From the NCBI GenBank assembly GCA_037833965.1, contig AP031352.1, forward strand, positions 25,772,501-25,836,500: a stretch of 64,000 nt of DNA, in the 5' to 3' direction. The DNA is from Marchantia polymorpha subsp. ruderalis. Lineage: Eukaryota; Streptophyta; Marchantiopsida; Marchantiales; Marchantiaceae. Below are positions 40,401 to 52,678 of this stretch, piece by piece. Each line of letters begins with the position of its first letter. The stretch's first letter is position 1. The translations under genes and the position numbers were made by a program. The notes under the pieces are model-generated. The model did not search any database, was not told the DNA's origin, and saw only the letters and a program-made list of their open reading frames with translations.

Positions 40401-40887
40401 TCGTTCCTTGGACAGGGAGGAGGACGACATGCGCTTTACAGAGCAAATTAGCTGCACAGATTAGCAATCGCTGCCATCGTGAAGTATGTAGACACCAGTC
40501 TTCAAGCAATTTCCGACGGACTTTGCATTAAACGATCGAGTTTATAATCAATCAATCAATCAATCAAAACTCAAGGTGGTCATCGGATCGGAAGGTTGAC
40601 GACGCAGATTCATTTTACGTCCATTCCATTTGTACTTTCTACTGTAATACCAGTGAGCATGTGCTCTGCCAGATGACATCTGGAAATGAAATCTGGGAGG
40701 ATGTGTGCACAGCTGCTCCTCGAACCTACATCAACGTCGACCGAGTAATGGTGCGAGGATTATTAATCTTCGTATGACATCTAGAAATGGTTTGTGGTCA
40801 GCTCAACACGGGCTTTGCTTGCACTCGCTTCTTGCCCTCGGGCTCAAAGGCAATATCCAGCGCTAAACCCTAACTTTTCCTAAACCC

Positions 40888-40983
40888 ATGGTAACTTGTT
40901 CTTGCGCCGATCTAGGGGGAGTTACGGTACTAATAGCGGAGAGTAAATTAGAAGAACTGGAGACGTTTTTCATTTATTGTTAA
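40888..40983 (+). other. Small 31-codon open frame behind a telo-box
   Basis: AAACCCTAA (40865-40873), a telo-box of the kind found near plant transcription starts, and a second TAAACCC precede an ATGG at 40888. The frame reads MVTCSCADLGGVTVLIAESK and continues 11 more residues to TAA at 40981. No homology is recognised. It could be the captured first exon of another gene, a micro-ORF or chance. A GTAAAT inside the frame could serve as a splice donor. Confidence 0.25.
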
Positions 40984-41549
40984 GAGTTAAAGGGTGCAAC
41001 GACCAAAAAAACTTCTCTTTTTTGTTCCATGGGTAAAAGGTTTAGTTGTAACAAACAATGTGATTCTTTTCCAGATGACAGAAGAGATAAGTTTCATATC
41101 TTACTTTGCATGACTTGGTTTTTAGAGGAAAGTTGTTCGAAAATAAGGCATATTATAATAGATTGTTGTGAATTTATTTTAGATAGGAGATTTTCATATT
41201 GACAACTTTGATTTTTAAATATAGAAGATAATCACGTTTTGTATTCATATATCTGGTGAGAGATATAACTTGAAATTCCCTAATGGTACTATAATGAGCA
41301 ATATGTCATAAATCATGTTGTTTACACAAGAATACCTGGGTGAAACATGTGCATAAAGATTATAATTTGGGTGAATATGAATTAACAAATCTACTTTCAG
41401 ACACGATTGTCTTTCTACATATGTTCAAAACCATATTATTCAAAATGAACAAGTAGTCTAACATTTGACAACGTAATTGTAGGATCTCAGAAAAGCTCAT
41501 ACCTAAAATAATCTTTGAGAATCCCACATCAACATACATGGTTCATCTC

Positions 41550-41738
41550 CATGTCTAAGATAAAAAGCTTCATTAAAGTGATAATGTACATTAGGCTTCC
41601 ATAGCCAAGCTCTCCACTACAGTGTATATGTGAGATTGAAACATCCGGCCAAGATTAAAAAGCTTCACTAAATCCAGAATGTACATCAGGTCTCCATAGC
41701 TCTTCACTACGATGTACATGTGAAATTGAAACATCGAC
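41550..41738. repeat. Two-copy ~95-bp direct repeat
   Basis: The sequence around TAAAAAGCTTCATTAAAG (41561) recurs at 41656 as TAAAAAGCTTCACTAAAT. It is followed in both copies by a similar series (AATGTACAT, TCCATAG, CACTAC, TGTA.ATGTGA.ATTGAAACATC). The copies have diverged by several substitutions and a short indel, so the duplication is older than the 76-bp one near 4.7 kb. Confidence 0.75.
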
Positions 41739-42689
41739 GTGCTTGTACTCGGATTAAGTATACCAGACTTTAACTAGAGGTCAAGCCTAATTAGGGTTAT
41801 ATTAACTATGATTAATAAGAGGCGGGTTAAACTTACAGTAATAATGTAATTTATATTCATCCGCAATTAAAAATATATCATTGAAATTTTGAATATCAAT
41901 CTAAAAGAATCATTGTGTCTTCAAATCTTAAAATTTGAAGACGCAACCTTTAAAGACAAAATAAATCAATTATAGATGACTACATAAATGAAAGTTGTAG
42001 TTGAATATAAAATGACATTTGCTAGTTGGCTTCTTGCCATGAAGAACATTCTCATGCATTAGATGGATTACTAAATAATAAGATCCAAGATTAGAAGTCC
42101 AACTCTATGTCCTCTGGTATGGTTTCTTGTTAGTTGCATTTCTGGATATCTTTACATTTTTTCTTTTGAGTCCATGTATAACATGAAACAAAGTATTCAA
42201 ATCTGATGAAAACTTCAATCCTTCTGAATTTTTATTAATGTCAAAAGATAGTCATTTATTAAGTTATTTATTATTATAGATAATCTAGAGTGCTCTAATT
42301 CTTTTTTTGACTGTAGATCTTCAAATGCTATTTTTTATTGTCTCTGTAAAATTTCTGTCCAACCCATTTATTTATTCAAAAAAGTTTTACCCTTACTTTA
42401 TTAAATTTGATTCGAGTATCATATACATCTTTCATACACTAGGGAATTTGTGGGTCTATGATAAGGTGTATTCTGAGGTTTCCATCTTTAGTGTGAATTG
42501 GAGTTATTAGCAATGGTGTACACATCATACTTCATATTGTATATTAGTTGGTCCCTCTCCATACCAATCTTATCTTCACGATCGGTGGTTCCAGATAATT
42601 TCATCATCGAATAGTATGCAAGAGTGATAGATTTTATTTTATTTTACAAGTACTTTACAGGAAGACGAAGGATGTTTTCTCTTGGAGTT

Positions 42690-43320
42690 CCAACGTGAAC
42701 TCATGTAATGTTCCAGTTTGTTCAATTACTGTTCTAGACTATGACGATTTGCCTTCAAGGTTAACATAATGATATATGAGCTCATGAAATATTCCAGTTT
42801 GCTCATTTATTGTTCTAGAGTACTACGATTTACTTTCGAGGTGAAAATAGATAGGATATATGAGCTCATGAAATATTCCAGTTTGCTCATTTATTGTTCT
42901 AGAGTACTACGATTTACTTTCGAGGTGAAAATAATTAGGATATATGAGCTCATGAAATATTCCAGTTTGCTCATTTATTGTTCTAGAGTACTATGATTTA
43001 CCGTCAAGGTGAAGAAAAATAGGATATATAGCAAAGGAAGATGAAGATGAAAGATCATTTCTCTTGAAGTTCCAACGTGAGCTCATGTAATTCTCCAGCT
43101 TGCTCAATTATTGTTCTGGAGTACTGCAATTTACCTTCAAGGTGAAAATAGATAGGATATACGTGTGCAAAATGCCTGTGACCGTTTTCTTACAAGTCTT
43201 ATGACGGAAAATGAAGTATTTTTTGTCCTAGAGCTCCAACACGATCTCATCTAGTTTTCCAGTATGCCCATCTATTCTACTACGGTAAATTCTAAAACTT
43301 ACCTTGTCTGTGGGATGAAA
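42690..43320. repeat. 84-bp minisatellite with diverged flanking units
   Basis: Three nearly identical units start at 42771, 42855 and 42939 (GATATATGAGCTCATGAAAT...), with a fourth beginning at 43023 that soon changes. Diverged related units flank them at about 42690-42770, 43070-43160 and 43230-43320 (CCAACGTGAGCTCATGTAAT...TTCTGGAGTACT). Because 84 is a multiple of three, the array keeps one frame open for 75 codons (42769-42996). That frame is a by-product of the repeat, not evidence of a gene. Confidence 0.92.
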
Positions 43321-44685
43321 TAGGATAAATGTATGAAAAACTACGATAAATATAAGATTGCACATCTGCGTGCTATGTACAGACCTGTGATGCGGATGGG
43401 TAGGTGCTGACACTGATACTGCTACTCGACTTGATTACGAATTCAGAGCGAGGCTGGATCAGGGCCTTTCTGGATCTTTCTGGTCGTTGGTCTGATGGCC
43501 GAAGTGGATAACGAAGAATGCCAAGCGATTGAACATGCTACGAGGAGGAGGGATATATGTCGCAATAGAACCATGCTCGTCCCACATTGTGCAAGCAACT
43601 GGAAAGTGAGAGGAGCACACGAGGCTGGTACGAGAAGTCAGAGTTATGAATGATCAAAGTTGGACAGAGGTCTTGTTGAAGAGGATCTCATCTGAATGCA
43701 CACCCTATTCGAAACTGTGTACCATGAAGTAAGTAAGAGCTAGGGACACTGTCGTACTTAGCCTTGTAGCTACTTATGACCCTTCCAATCGCTTCCGCAG
43801 TCATTGTGTCATCTTAGATTGATCGCCAAGCGAAAATTGTGTATGCTAGCGTCGGTCAATCTAGCTTAAGATTTGCAGAGAATATGCTGTTAAAGATTGT
43901 GGACTCGTCACGAACCTCATGTCACGATGTTTCAAGTAGAAGATCCACCTGCACATAGAGCTTCCATTATGTTTGTTTGGATCTTTTACATCTCTTGGCA
44001 TCCCACGATCACGATCTTTCTCTAAGGAACGTAAAACCAGCAGTGTACATCTTGGCAGTCCATGGAGTGAGAAAGGTTTTGGTCAGTGCTTTGTACCGCA
44101 AACACTGTGTGCCTACTTGTCACCTTGCGCGTCCTCACGACTCACGTCTCATAACGAAAACGGCACGAGGCCCGTCGTTTCACGTTTTGGGACAGGAGAT
44201 CCCTGTGCTGATAATGTTGGAGAACCTCTATGGTTGAAAGATTCAGTCGTCATAATATACACTGGTCTTCATAAGTCCGAGTTCCACGAGACATGTGACC
44301 TGCAGTTGAAATGGCTGCTTTTCTCGTTACGTAGATTGAAATTGCTTTCGACCTCAAGGATGGCGAAGCAAACTGAAGTGTCCTCGTCTCCCCTGGGGAT
44401 ATGTACGTAGTCAAGATTTTTCTCGATTGTTATACTCTCTTCGTGGACAAAATAAGGAGTTGCTCTACGGATCTACGCTTTTACACAAGAATTAAGGCAT
44501 GCGTCTTCTCATGCTGAGCCAACAGTATCTGCTCTTGTGGTTCTGATTTTGATCTACATGATCTCCATGAGAGAAATCAAATGGGTTTAGAATCTGAAAC
44601 CCCATTGATACTGGTATAGTACAGATACAATTTCCGGGTCAACCTCAAATTTTCTATGACTTTCTGAGAAGTGTACAACAGTATG

Positions 44686-47054
44686 TTAACCTTCTAGCGC
44701 AAACATACGTTTTGCACTCTCAAGAGTGTTTTGGAGCAACATGGCAATGGTCATAGGCCCTACTCCTCCTGGTACTGGGGTGATGAATCCCGCTACCTTC
44801 TTCACTTCTTCAAAGTCAACGTCTCCAACAAGGCGGTAACCGCTCTTCTTGCTAGGATCATCTACAGAATTGGTGCCAACATCGATGACAGCTGCACCGG
44901 GCTTGATCCAGTCTCCTTTTATCTATGATTCAAACAGAAAAGTGTAAGCAGAACGAAGAGCGAGAAGCAAATGAAAATTCATACAGACTTCAGATATGGC
45001 CTGCTTCAGTTGACCTCGGTAGAGACTTATATTGTCGTTGGCCACAAGCTTTGCCCCTTGCTTTTAGGCATATCTAAAACTTGATATAGATCCAGGACCC
45101 TTACCATCAGCGGTTGACCTGCAGCAGCTATGACGATGTCCGCTTCTCTGATGATTGCTTCGGGGTTTTTGGTGCGTGAGTGAACAATCGTGACGGTGGC
45201 ATCACGATTATTTAGCATCAATGCCACTGGCATTCCGACGATGTTGCTACGTCCCACCACCACTGCCCTTTTCCCGGCAATCGCGATGCCACTTTCCTTC
45301 AGTAGCTCTATGCAACCCTTAAGATTAAAAAGAACGTTCAGCGTCAACAATATTAGTCGTCTGAAAAAGACATACATTGCACAGCAAGAGACAGAGGCTG
45401 TCCGAGAGATCAGCTTACTTATTGCATACATCCAGAGAGTCGAGCAAAACCAAGCGATGACATTACGAAAGTGCATTACAACCCACAATGTGGACAGAAT
45501 TGGAAGGTAGAAACTTTCAAAGTTTTGGTTTGATTCCTGCAAATGATGTCCTAGTTTGTGTTGCATCCTGACGCTGCCGTTAGTCCGACAAGTCAAGCTC
45601 AAAACATAATGGATTATCATTCATCTTGGTTAGGCCCATGAGGAAAGAGGATCACCCAAGCTCTTCCATGCCAAGCATTCAAACATACTGTCAATTTGTC
45701 ATTCGGGGGTGAACCAGATGGTGTAAAACCAAACATTTTCAACCTCAACCATTCATCCTCCAATAATTGTTGATTCGTTACATTTTGAGCTTATTCGAAA
45801 CATGAGAAAAAATTGCGGCATATGACAGTTGTTTGAGGAATAATTTGGATATGCTGATAAATCATCAAGAAAGCTGACAAATATATTGTTTGGTGTATGC
45901 AACCGATATACCTTTGGAGTGCAGGGACTGAACAAAGGTTCTCTGCCCTTCATAGTGAGATTTCCGATGTTAAGAGGGTGAAAGCCGTCCACATCTTTCT
46001 CAATGCTGATGGCTAGTAAGATCTTTTGTTCATTAACATGCTTGGGCAGAGGTAACTGCACCAGTATACCTGAAAACTCCAAAACATTGCAGGAATGTGT
46101 ATAAAATCACAACCTTCTAGTGAAGTCTTATCGACCTAGAAGCCCGCTGCCAAGCCCCTTTGAGCTACATTCAACACACATACTGATACCTAGAACCGAG
46201 CATCGATAACGTAGACAGTGCCAATGCAGGAAACTTTCCAGCAAGTTACTAAAAAATCCCGGAGCAGAAATCCAAGCCAGACTACTAAACGGAAGGTCTA
46301 TCTGACCTACCACAAATAGCGTCCATACGTTGTTCAACAAAAGAATCTACGGTCAGTTTGAATTCAACACAGAAATAATGGCAAGCATTTAAAAGTAGCA
46401 AATAGAAAGAGACCCGATCTACACAACAGAATTCACATACCTTGAATCTCAGGATTAGCATTGAGCGCGAGCACAGCGTCCAAAATTTCCTCCTCGGTTG
46501 CAGTGGCTGGTAGATCTACATCAAAGGACTTTATGCCCACTTCGGCACAAGCTTTTCGCTTCATGCGCACATAAGTCTGAGAATCCTTTCTTTCTCCGAC
46601 AATGAGAACAGCCAGACCTGGAACCTGTAACACCACGCACCAGATCAGTGACCAATCCTGTATTCCTGGAGTGTAAGTTAAGTGTCTCCTTCCAGCCAGC
46701 ATTGTCCACAATCCCTACTACCGACTCTAATCCCAAGTCTGAAAGCACATCAATGATCCGACAGTAGTTTGAACACAATTCGGCTGAGCTGCTCAGAGAA
46801 CTTCGTCATCAAAGAGAATTTCAACAGCTCGACGGGCTTCGAGTAGAGAGCGGAGAGCTGAAAGGAAATTATCAACGACGACAAAACAAGCGTATCAATC
46901 GTGGCACTGGATGGGCTGAAACGTCAGAACGATCTCTCGACCTCACCTTGTCATGGCGTTCTTTCAAAGTTGTGATCTCCTGAGCGATACTCCAGTGTAT
47001 TTGCTTGGCGATCAGCTTGCCGTCGATAATCTGCGCACCACCTGACTCCGCCAT
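44686..47054 (-). CDS. FOLD: Bifunctional methylenetetrahydrofolate dehydrogenase/cyclohydrolase (FolD), cytosolic type, 299 aa, 5 exons
   Basis: The enzyme interconverts 5,10-methylene-THF, 5,10-methenyl-THF and 10-formyl-THF using NADP in one-carbon metabolism. Exons in gene order are 46947-47054, 46441-46624, 45912-46069, 45105-45317 and 44686-44922; all introns are GT-AG and the phases close. The start [19 protein letters not shown] at 47054 gives no transit peptide and a total of 299 aa, the usual size of the cytosolic plant form. Hallmarks are YVRMK (Tyr54 and Lys58, the YxxxK active site), [18 protein letters not shown], the Rossmann signature [14 protein letters not shown], and the C-terminal [15 protein letters not shown]. 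Everything needed for both activities is present. The region just upstream (47167-47467) is paralogous to the region upstream of the neighbouring PIG-V gene. Confidence 0.97.
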
Positions 47055-47166
47055 CGCCAAGTCGATTCGCACAAGTCAGTTGGGCTCGCCGTTCCCCTTC
47101 TTCCCCACGAGTGAAAATTGCATTCTCCTCAGGGACCACGGCGGCCCCAGACGCCCCTTTGACCCC

Positions 47167-47467
47167 AGTTCACAGCGGGCTACCACACCACCATCCCAGT
47201 TCTCCGGTCGACAGGTGTCCGACTCATCCGTGCGGCTGCGGCTGCCGCATCCGCAGACGCAGATCCAGAGGCCCAGCATTCTTCCGTCTGCCCTGTCAGA
47301 TTGACGGCACTGCCTTCTCTGAAACCCCCTCCCCTCCCCTTCCTTCGTGGAGGATCTCGACCGCCACCCATCTCCGAGACTATGGTTTTGTAGATTCAAC
47401 GGTGTGACTAGAAGGTGTCCAGTAAAATAGCAAAATAGTTTGATGCAGATGCCCTTCAAACTCTGCC
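47167..47467 (-). promoter_or_regulatory. FOLD upstream module, copy A of a duplicated promoter/leader segment
   Basis: This segment starts about 113 bp before the FOLD ATG and aligns along its length, with small gaps, to 54225-54546 upstream of PIG-V. Shared blocks include an identical 30-mer (47288-47317 versus 54309-54338), CCTTCCTTCGTGGAGGATCT, and ACTATGGTTTTGTAGA. It also contains a minus-strand ATG-initiated frame of 63 codons (47180-47371), which would be an upstream ORF if the leader is transcribed from beyond it. Confidence 0.8.
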
Positions 47468-50400
47468 AGGATGAACCTAAGGGTTAGATCTCTCTACCAA
47501 CACAATGATACATGTTTTCTTGGGCGTGAACGCCGAAATTGCATGTTATTGTTTGTAAATCACATAGCATTGAGGAGAAATATCTACTTTGATTGAGGTA
47601 TGTTGGAATAAGGTAATATATTTTTTGTGTGAATTTATAGTTATGGAAGATAGAAATTAAAATTTTTCAAATTTTTTTCTTCCAAGATTAATTTTTATGA
47701 AAGCACATATATATAAATTAATAAGATTTTTCAAATAAATAAATATACAGTGATTAATCTCATTTTTTAACTTAGATGTTATTTGAAATTTATTCCTTTC
47801 GTGAATTGAATGTATTTGAAACAAAAATTCAAATCAAGCTAAAGGATTTTTTAATCTCTAATTGAATTTTTTTCTTACTTTTCATGTGATATAGACGTTT
47901 AGAAATTTTTATTATTTAGTGAGATAAAATCAATCATAAAATAACAGTCATCACTTACAATTGTTTTATACTAGATGTAATAATTCATGTGTAATAAACT
48001 TTGTAACCTTCATAAATTGATTATTTAAGACTTATTTACATTATGTATGATCTCATCATATTTTATTCTACATGAGATGAAACATAATGATCATTTTATT
48101 CATTTATAACCTCTATGTTGAATTTCACTCCGTTTTATATCAGATAACATTTTAACATCTCATAATAAATTTAAATTTACTTCTATCTATCATAAATGAT
48201 AATAGAAAAACATTATCTCACACAAAATTCCAAATCACAACATCATAATCTTATGTCAATTTTCATAATGCTTCAAAATATCAATGTATTTACACTTAAA
48301 TATTGATTAGGTATGATTAATTTCTTAATCTAATTAATTGTAAACCAGAAATAGCTATGATTAATAAATAAAAGAATTTTCGAAACACTATATGATATAT
48401 TATTATTTTTTAATAATAGTAGTGATGAGTTTCCTGGAATTTCATTTAATAATATAATCATCCATATCATCAATGCACTCTATTTTGCATTTTTATATTA
48501 TAATCTAGTATATTATGTAACTTCAAATGATATTAAGGATTCAATAATTGTGTTTTGTATTAGTTTTTATTTTTTTTATAATGATTTAGTTGATTCTTTA
48601 ATAAATTCTCAAATACTTATTTCTACTAAAAATTAAATACAACTCAATTTTTTAGCTCAAAAAAGAAGACAAATATCAGTTTTAAAATTGCTAGAAGATC
48701 GAGCTAGAAAATCAATATTTAAATTAGAAATAAAAATATGCAAAGAAGAATGAATTTTTTTCATTGAGAATAAAATATATGATTCATATGTTTGAGCTAA
48801 ATCATAGGAACTCAATTATCTTTGACAAAAGATATAACAAAGTGATAAAAAATTACCTGAAGATGATGAAATCAAGAAATAATTGTGTTGATATTAGTTT
48901 GCAACTTTTGATCTTTGTCAATAATTTTGATTGGTAGATTTATCATGTCAAATCTGGGATTTGTTTTATAAATTAGCTAATGAAGTTGAAACACAGATTT
49001 AATTTAATTTCTCTTTAAATCAATTGATAAATATTGATGAAATAAAGATTCTATATCAGAATTATGTGAAACAAAAACTTGAGCTTAGTTTTGCAACTTG
49101 ACCCATCACTCTTTGTTATATGTAGAAAAGTACATGAAAAATGAAAAAAAGCTGTGAGCAACTTAATCAATCTGATTGCTAGTAGCTAAGATTTAAGAGC
49201 CAAAACAACAGGCGTATTTTTTACTAATATCTTACAAAATATTAATCACTATCAAAATTTGGCATATTTCTTGTTGTTAGTCATAAATTTCAAAGAAATC
49301 ATCCTCTTGCTAGAACCCAACATTAGGTGACCATATCCATGCCCATGAGTTTTGGGTGACATTATTTTTTCATGGATGAGTAATATTTGGATGTACATAT
49401 CTTTCAAATGGATACGAACACATGCACATCAATACTTCTTGAAACTCGGACACGCTAGTAAGTGATAGCTTGAACCTCAACTATCTCCTTTCCAAGTTAT
49501 CCAACGTACATGACACAGGGAGAGTTGGGATACTACAAGCGAAACCATGACGTGAATGTCAAAATCGAACTACATACGGATCTGCTCTTGAATAAGGAAA
49601 AACCTATACTCATCACAACGAATAATACCCTACACATACCTTTGACCTGTAAGATGCTCATGTTGACGAGCTAAAAGCTATTGATCGACAAGCAGCAATT
49701 TTCTTTCCAATCTTTTCGGAACCTCCGTCAACCCTATTCAATAGACATATTCTATTGATTCCAATGTTTACACTCAACATCCTGAAGTCGGACTAAACTC
49801 AAATATCCCTTAGACTAAAGTCAGACTGAACTCAAACTTATTGTTCACTTCACTTAATAATTTTCAGGACATCAGTATTCGTATTGAATACATGTTGCCA
49901 CTTATCTACATTCCACATGATTCTCCTCTGAATTTATAACGATGCATTTGTCACGCTCGGAGAGCTGAGCAATTGTGAGAGTAGATAATGAGCAACCTGT
50001 TTAAAACCAACAGAGTGAAGCGAGTTTCATATGTCACATGAAAATCGGATTGAAGATCAATTCTGTTCAAATTTTGTACAGTATCTAGAAGCAATTAGAA
50101 ATTCATCTCGCGAATGTCAAAGGAAGGGTTTTGTCTTCCCGACTCGGCATTTGAAGTTCATCTAAAGTTTGCTCAAATTTCTAACGTCGTTCGTAAGTTC
50201 GAGCATAAGTTTGTTCAAGTTTGCATGAAGTTTGTTTGAAGTTCGAGAGTTTCAGTACAAAGATGCAAGATCGTGTCACAGCTTTTCAATATTTCCGAAA
50301 ATGACATCTGTTATATCTTTCCAAAGCTGAGTTCCTGTTCTATATTGCGTTAGTATTCGCTTGCCTATTCATACATCGTCCAATTTTTTGTGCTAATCGC

Positions 50401-52678
50401 TCGAAGTATCAGATGATCACCTCGACCAGTCAACCAAGTTCAATTCACTTTGTTCTGTGAACAAGAGTTACCGTTATGGTTTTGAACAAATTCAAGGAAA
50501 CAATAGACAATAAGAAGGATTTGGTGTTCAATAAATCATTGTTATGACAGAGTGTATCAAACATGTTTACTAACATGTCATTCAATTGAATTTGACTTCT
50601 TCGTGTGCATTGATAATAAATTTTCGAATTGTTGGAACTACGTAATTAACAAGACTATGAAACAAGTTGATGGTAAGAATAGCAAGCTTTTCAACCGATA
50701 ATTTGATGAGCCCACCATGAGAGCTCTACATATTCTTGTTGACGCCAATAAGAGTTTGATCACATATTTTAAGAATCAAGTCTTCAATCAAAGTTGTCGA
50801 AGATGCCGAAACAAGAGAATGCAACCAAATGGAGATTTGTAGATTATTATTTCCTTAGTTTCTATTGAAGTAGAAAGATGCAATGTGAAAACTTGACCCA
50901 ATCATAGAGATCTTTTTGAAACAATTAATAGACTTGTTGGTACCATTTCAAAAGTCAACTTTGAATTTTGAACAATTCAAAGAGTGTAAACTACACAATG
51001 TTGTATTTTGGAGATTTTAAAAGTTGAAGCATATAAAATATATTATTAACGATCTGATTAATGAAATGGTGCTTTGAGTACAAGTATAGATGCTTGATGT
51101 GCTTATGTTCCAGCAACATCATTGGATCACGTCATGGAAGAATCATTTGCGTAAGATGGATTTTTCCAAAGCTTTAGTTTCTAATGAAAATTCAAAACCT
51201 TTGTGATTGGTTGGCACAAGGGAAATTTTGGCAAATTCGTTTCACTAGAAAGAAGATGCACCATCACAAAAGAAGAGTCCTACTAACGACACAACGTATG
51301 TGCATGATGAGTTAGAAGAGACTTGTGTTAATAGAGCCGAAACCTTAGTTTTCAACAACCGGTTTTGTGCATCCTCGCATCCACCTCAAAATCAGAGTCA
51401 AACTTTTTGGATGCAGGGATAACAATAACCAAGAAGCGCTCCGAGCTCAAATTAGCAATAGTGAACTACCTTTTGTTTGTCATGTGGTGTAGATGTATTA
51501 TACACATTGCATAATTTTTGAATACATGTACTTAATTTGAATAGCATGGGTGATGACAACTTATAGTTATGTTCTGGTATAAGTTCGAAGTAAAATGTTG
51601 GATTCTTATTCATTCTTGGTTGAGTTTGTTTAAATGTTTTATTTTATAATATTAATTATAATTTGTTATAAATTTTTTTATTTAATATCACCAATAATTT
51701 TCTTTATTCATTTCATAACTCCGACTTACTCTAATTTCAACATTTTGTCAAATTACTTTATCTTTAATTTTCGAAAAATAATTAATAGTTAATTTAATAT
51801 TTGAAATAATAAATAATATTTAATTTAAATGATGAAAAAAATTATGAAACATGTGATTAAAAATTAATATAGATAATATGATCTGTACTAAGAGTTAAAA
51901 ATTTCTCATCGTAATAGGTAAACATGAATTTATCCTTTATTTTTAACAATTTATAGCCGACTCAAGATAAATACATAATGTTTTCGGAATTATGTATATA
52001 AAAAAAAATTATTATGTATAAAATACACAAATGTGTATTTTATTCTAGGTGTAAATAGAAGAAAGTTTCCATTAGACCATTTGGCAGATTCTGTTTGTCC
52101 TTTAATCTGCAGATTATCGCCTAATATGATAGCAGAGCGGTGAAACAAGGATTGTGATGGAATGTGTTGAGTGCCACCGTACTAAAGTGCACATTCTGCG
52201 ATGATGATTATGAAACTCCTCGTGTATCAGCACCTCATTTTTGAAGTGAGATGTATGTGTTGCGGTTAGGGGTTGGGTTCCAATAAAATTATTGGTAACT
52301 CATAAGCGCCCCAGATATTCCTCTTCTCGTTGAATAAAATGGAGCTGGCACAAGTTGAAAAGGAATGGCTTCCATCCGTACCATCGCGCTGTCGAGATTC
52401 GATGGATGGAAGATTGAGCTCTGGAATAGCCCATCTGGATCCCACTTGAACTGCTTCACATTTGGAGATTGTCGTTGCTCTTGTCCAGTTGTTCCCGAGC
52501 ATTGCACAAGGAGGGCTGAGTGAATTCACGAGACTTCAGCAGCTGATGGACATGCACTTTTGCTGCTGAGAGCGGCTTGAGATTACATTTCAGTTGATTC
52601 TTGGCAGCAGAGCACTTTCAGGTTTCTCACTACACGAAGTTGTGCACATAATAGGTCTCTGAGTTTGAAATGTCTCCT
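47468..52678. other. AT-rich intergenic region between FOLD and PIG-V, no gene seen
   Basis: Composition is very AT-rich from 47.5 to 49.3 kb and 51.5 to 52.1 kb, and somewhat more balanced between. No open frame with coding character is visible. A short perfect palindrome (ATAAAATACACA, 2-nt spacer, reverse complement) lies at 52018-52043. The last few hundred bases, about 52260-52678, are GC-richer and probably include the PIG-V 3' untranslated region; two overlapping short frames there have no recognisable domain. Confidence 0.5.

Larger units (their letters stand above)
37410..44685. other. Intergenic region with repeats, no intact gene seen
   Basis: Composition is balanced from about 37.4 to 40.9 kb and AT-rich from about 41 to 43.4 kb. 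Open frames are short or disrupted. Two consecutive plus-strand frames (39719-39901 and 39923-40120) and a 145-codon frame at 43973-44410 lack any recognisable domain. The block holds a telo-box with a small frame (about 40865-40983), a 95-bp direct duplication (41550-41738) and an 84-bp minisatellite (42690-43320). Confidence 0.5.

Noticed and set aside
42769..42996. A 75-codon frame made of a repeated 28-residue unit
   Set aside because: It is the in-frame translation of the 84-bp minisatellite, with diverged non-coding units on both sides.
43973..44410. A 145-codon plus-strand frame
   Set aside because: The translation shows no domain or signal, is rich in Ser, Leu and Arg as in random frames, and the region probably overlaps the FOLD 3' untranslated region on the other strand.
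47055..47072. A FOLD start six codons further upstream
   Set aside because: That position is GTG; the ATG at 47054 gives the family's usual 299-residue protein.
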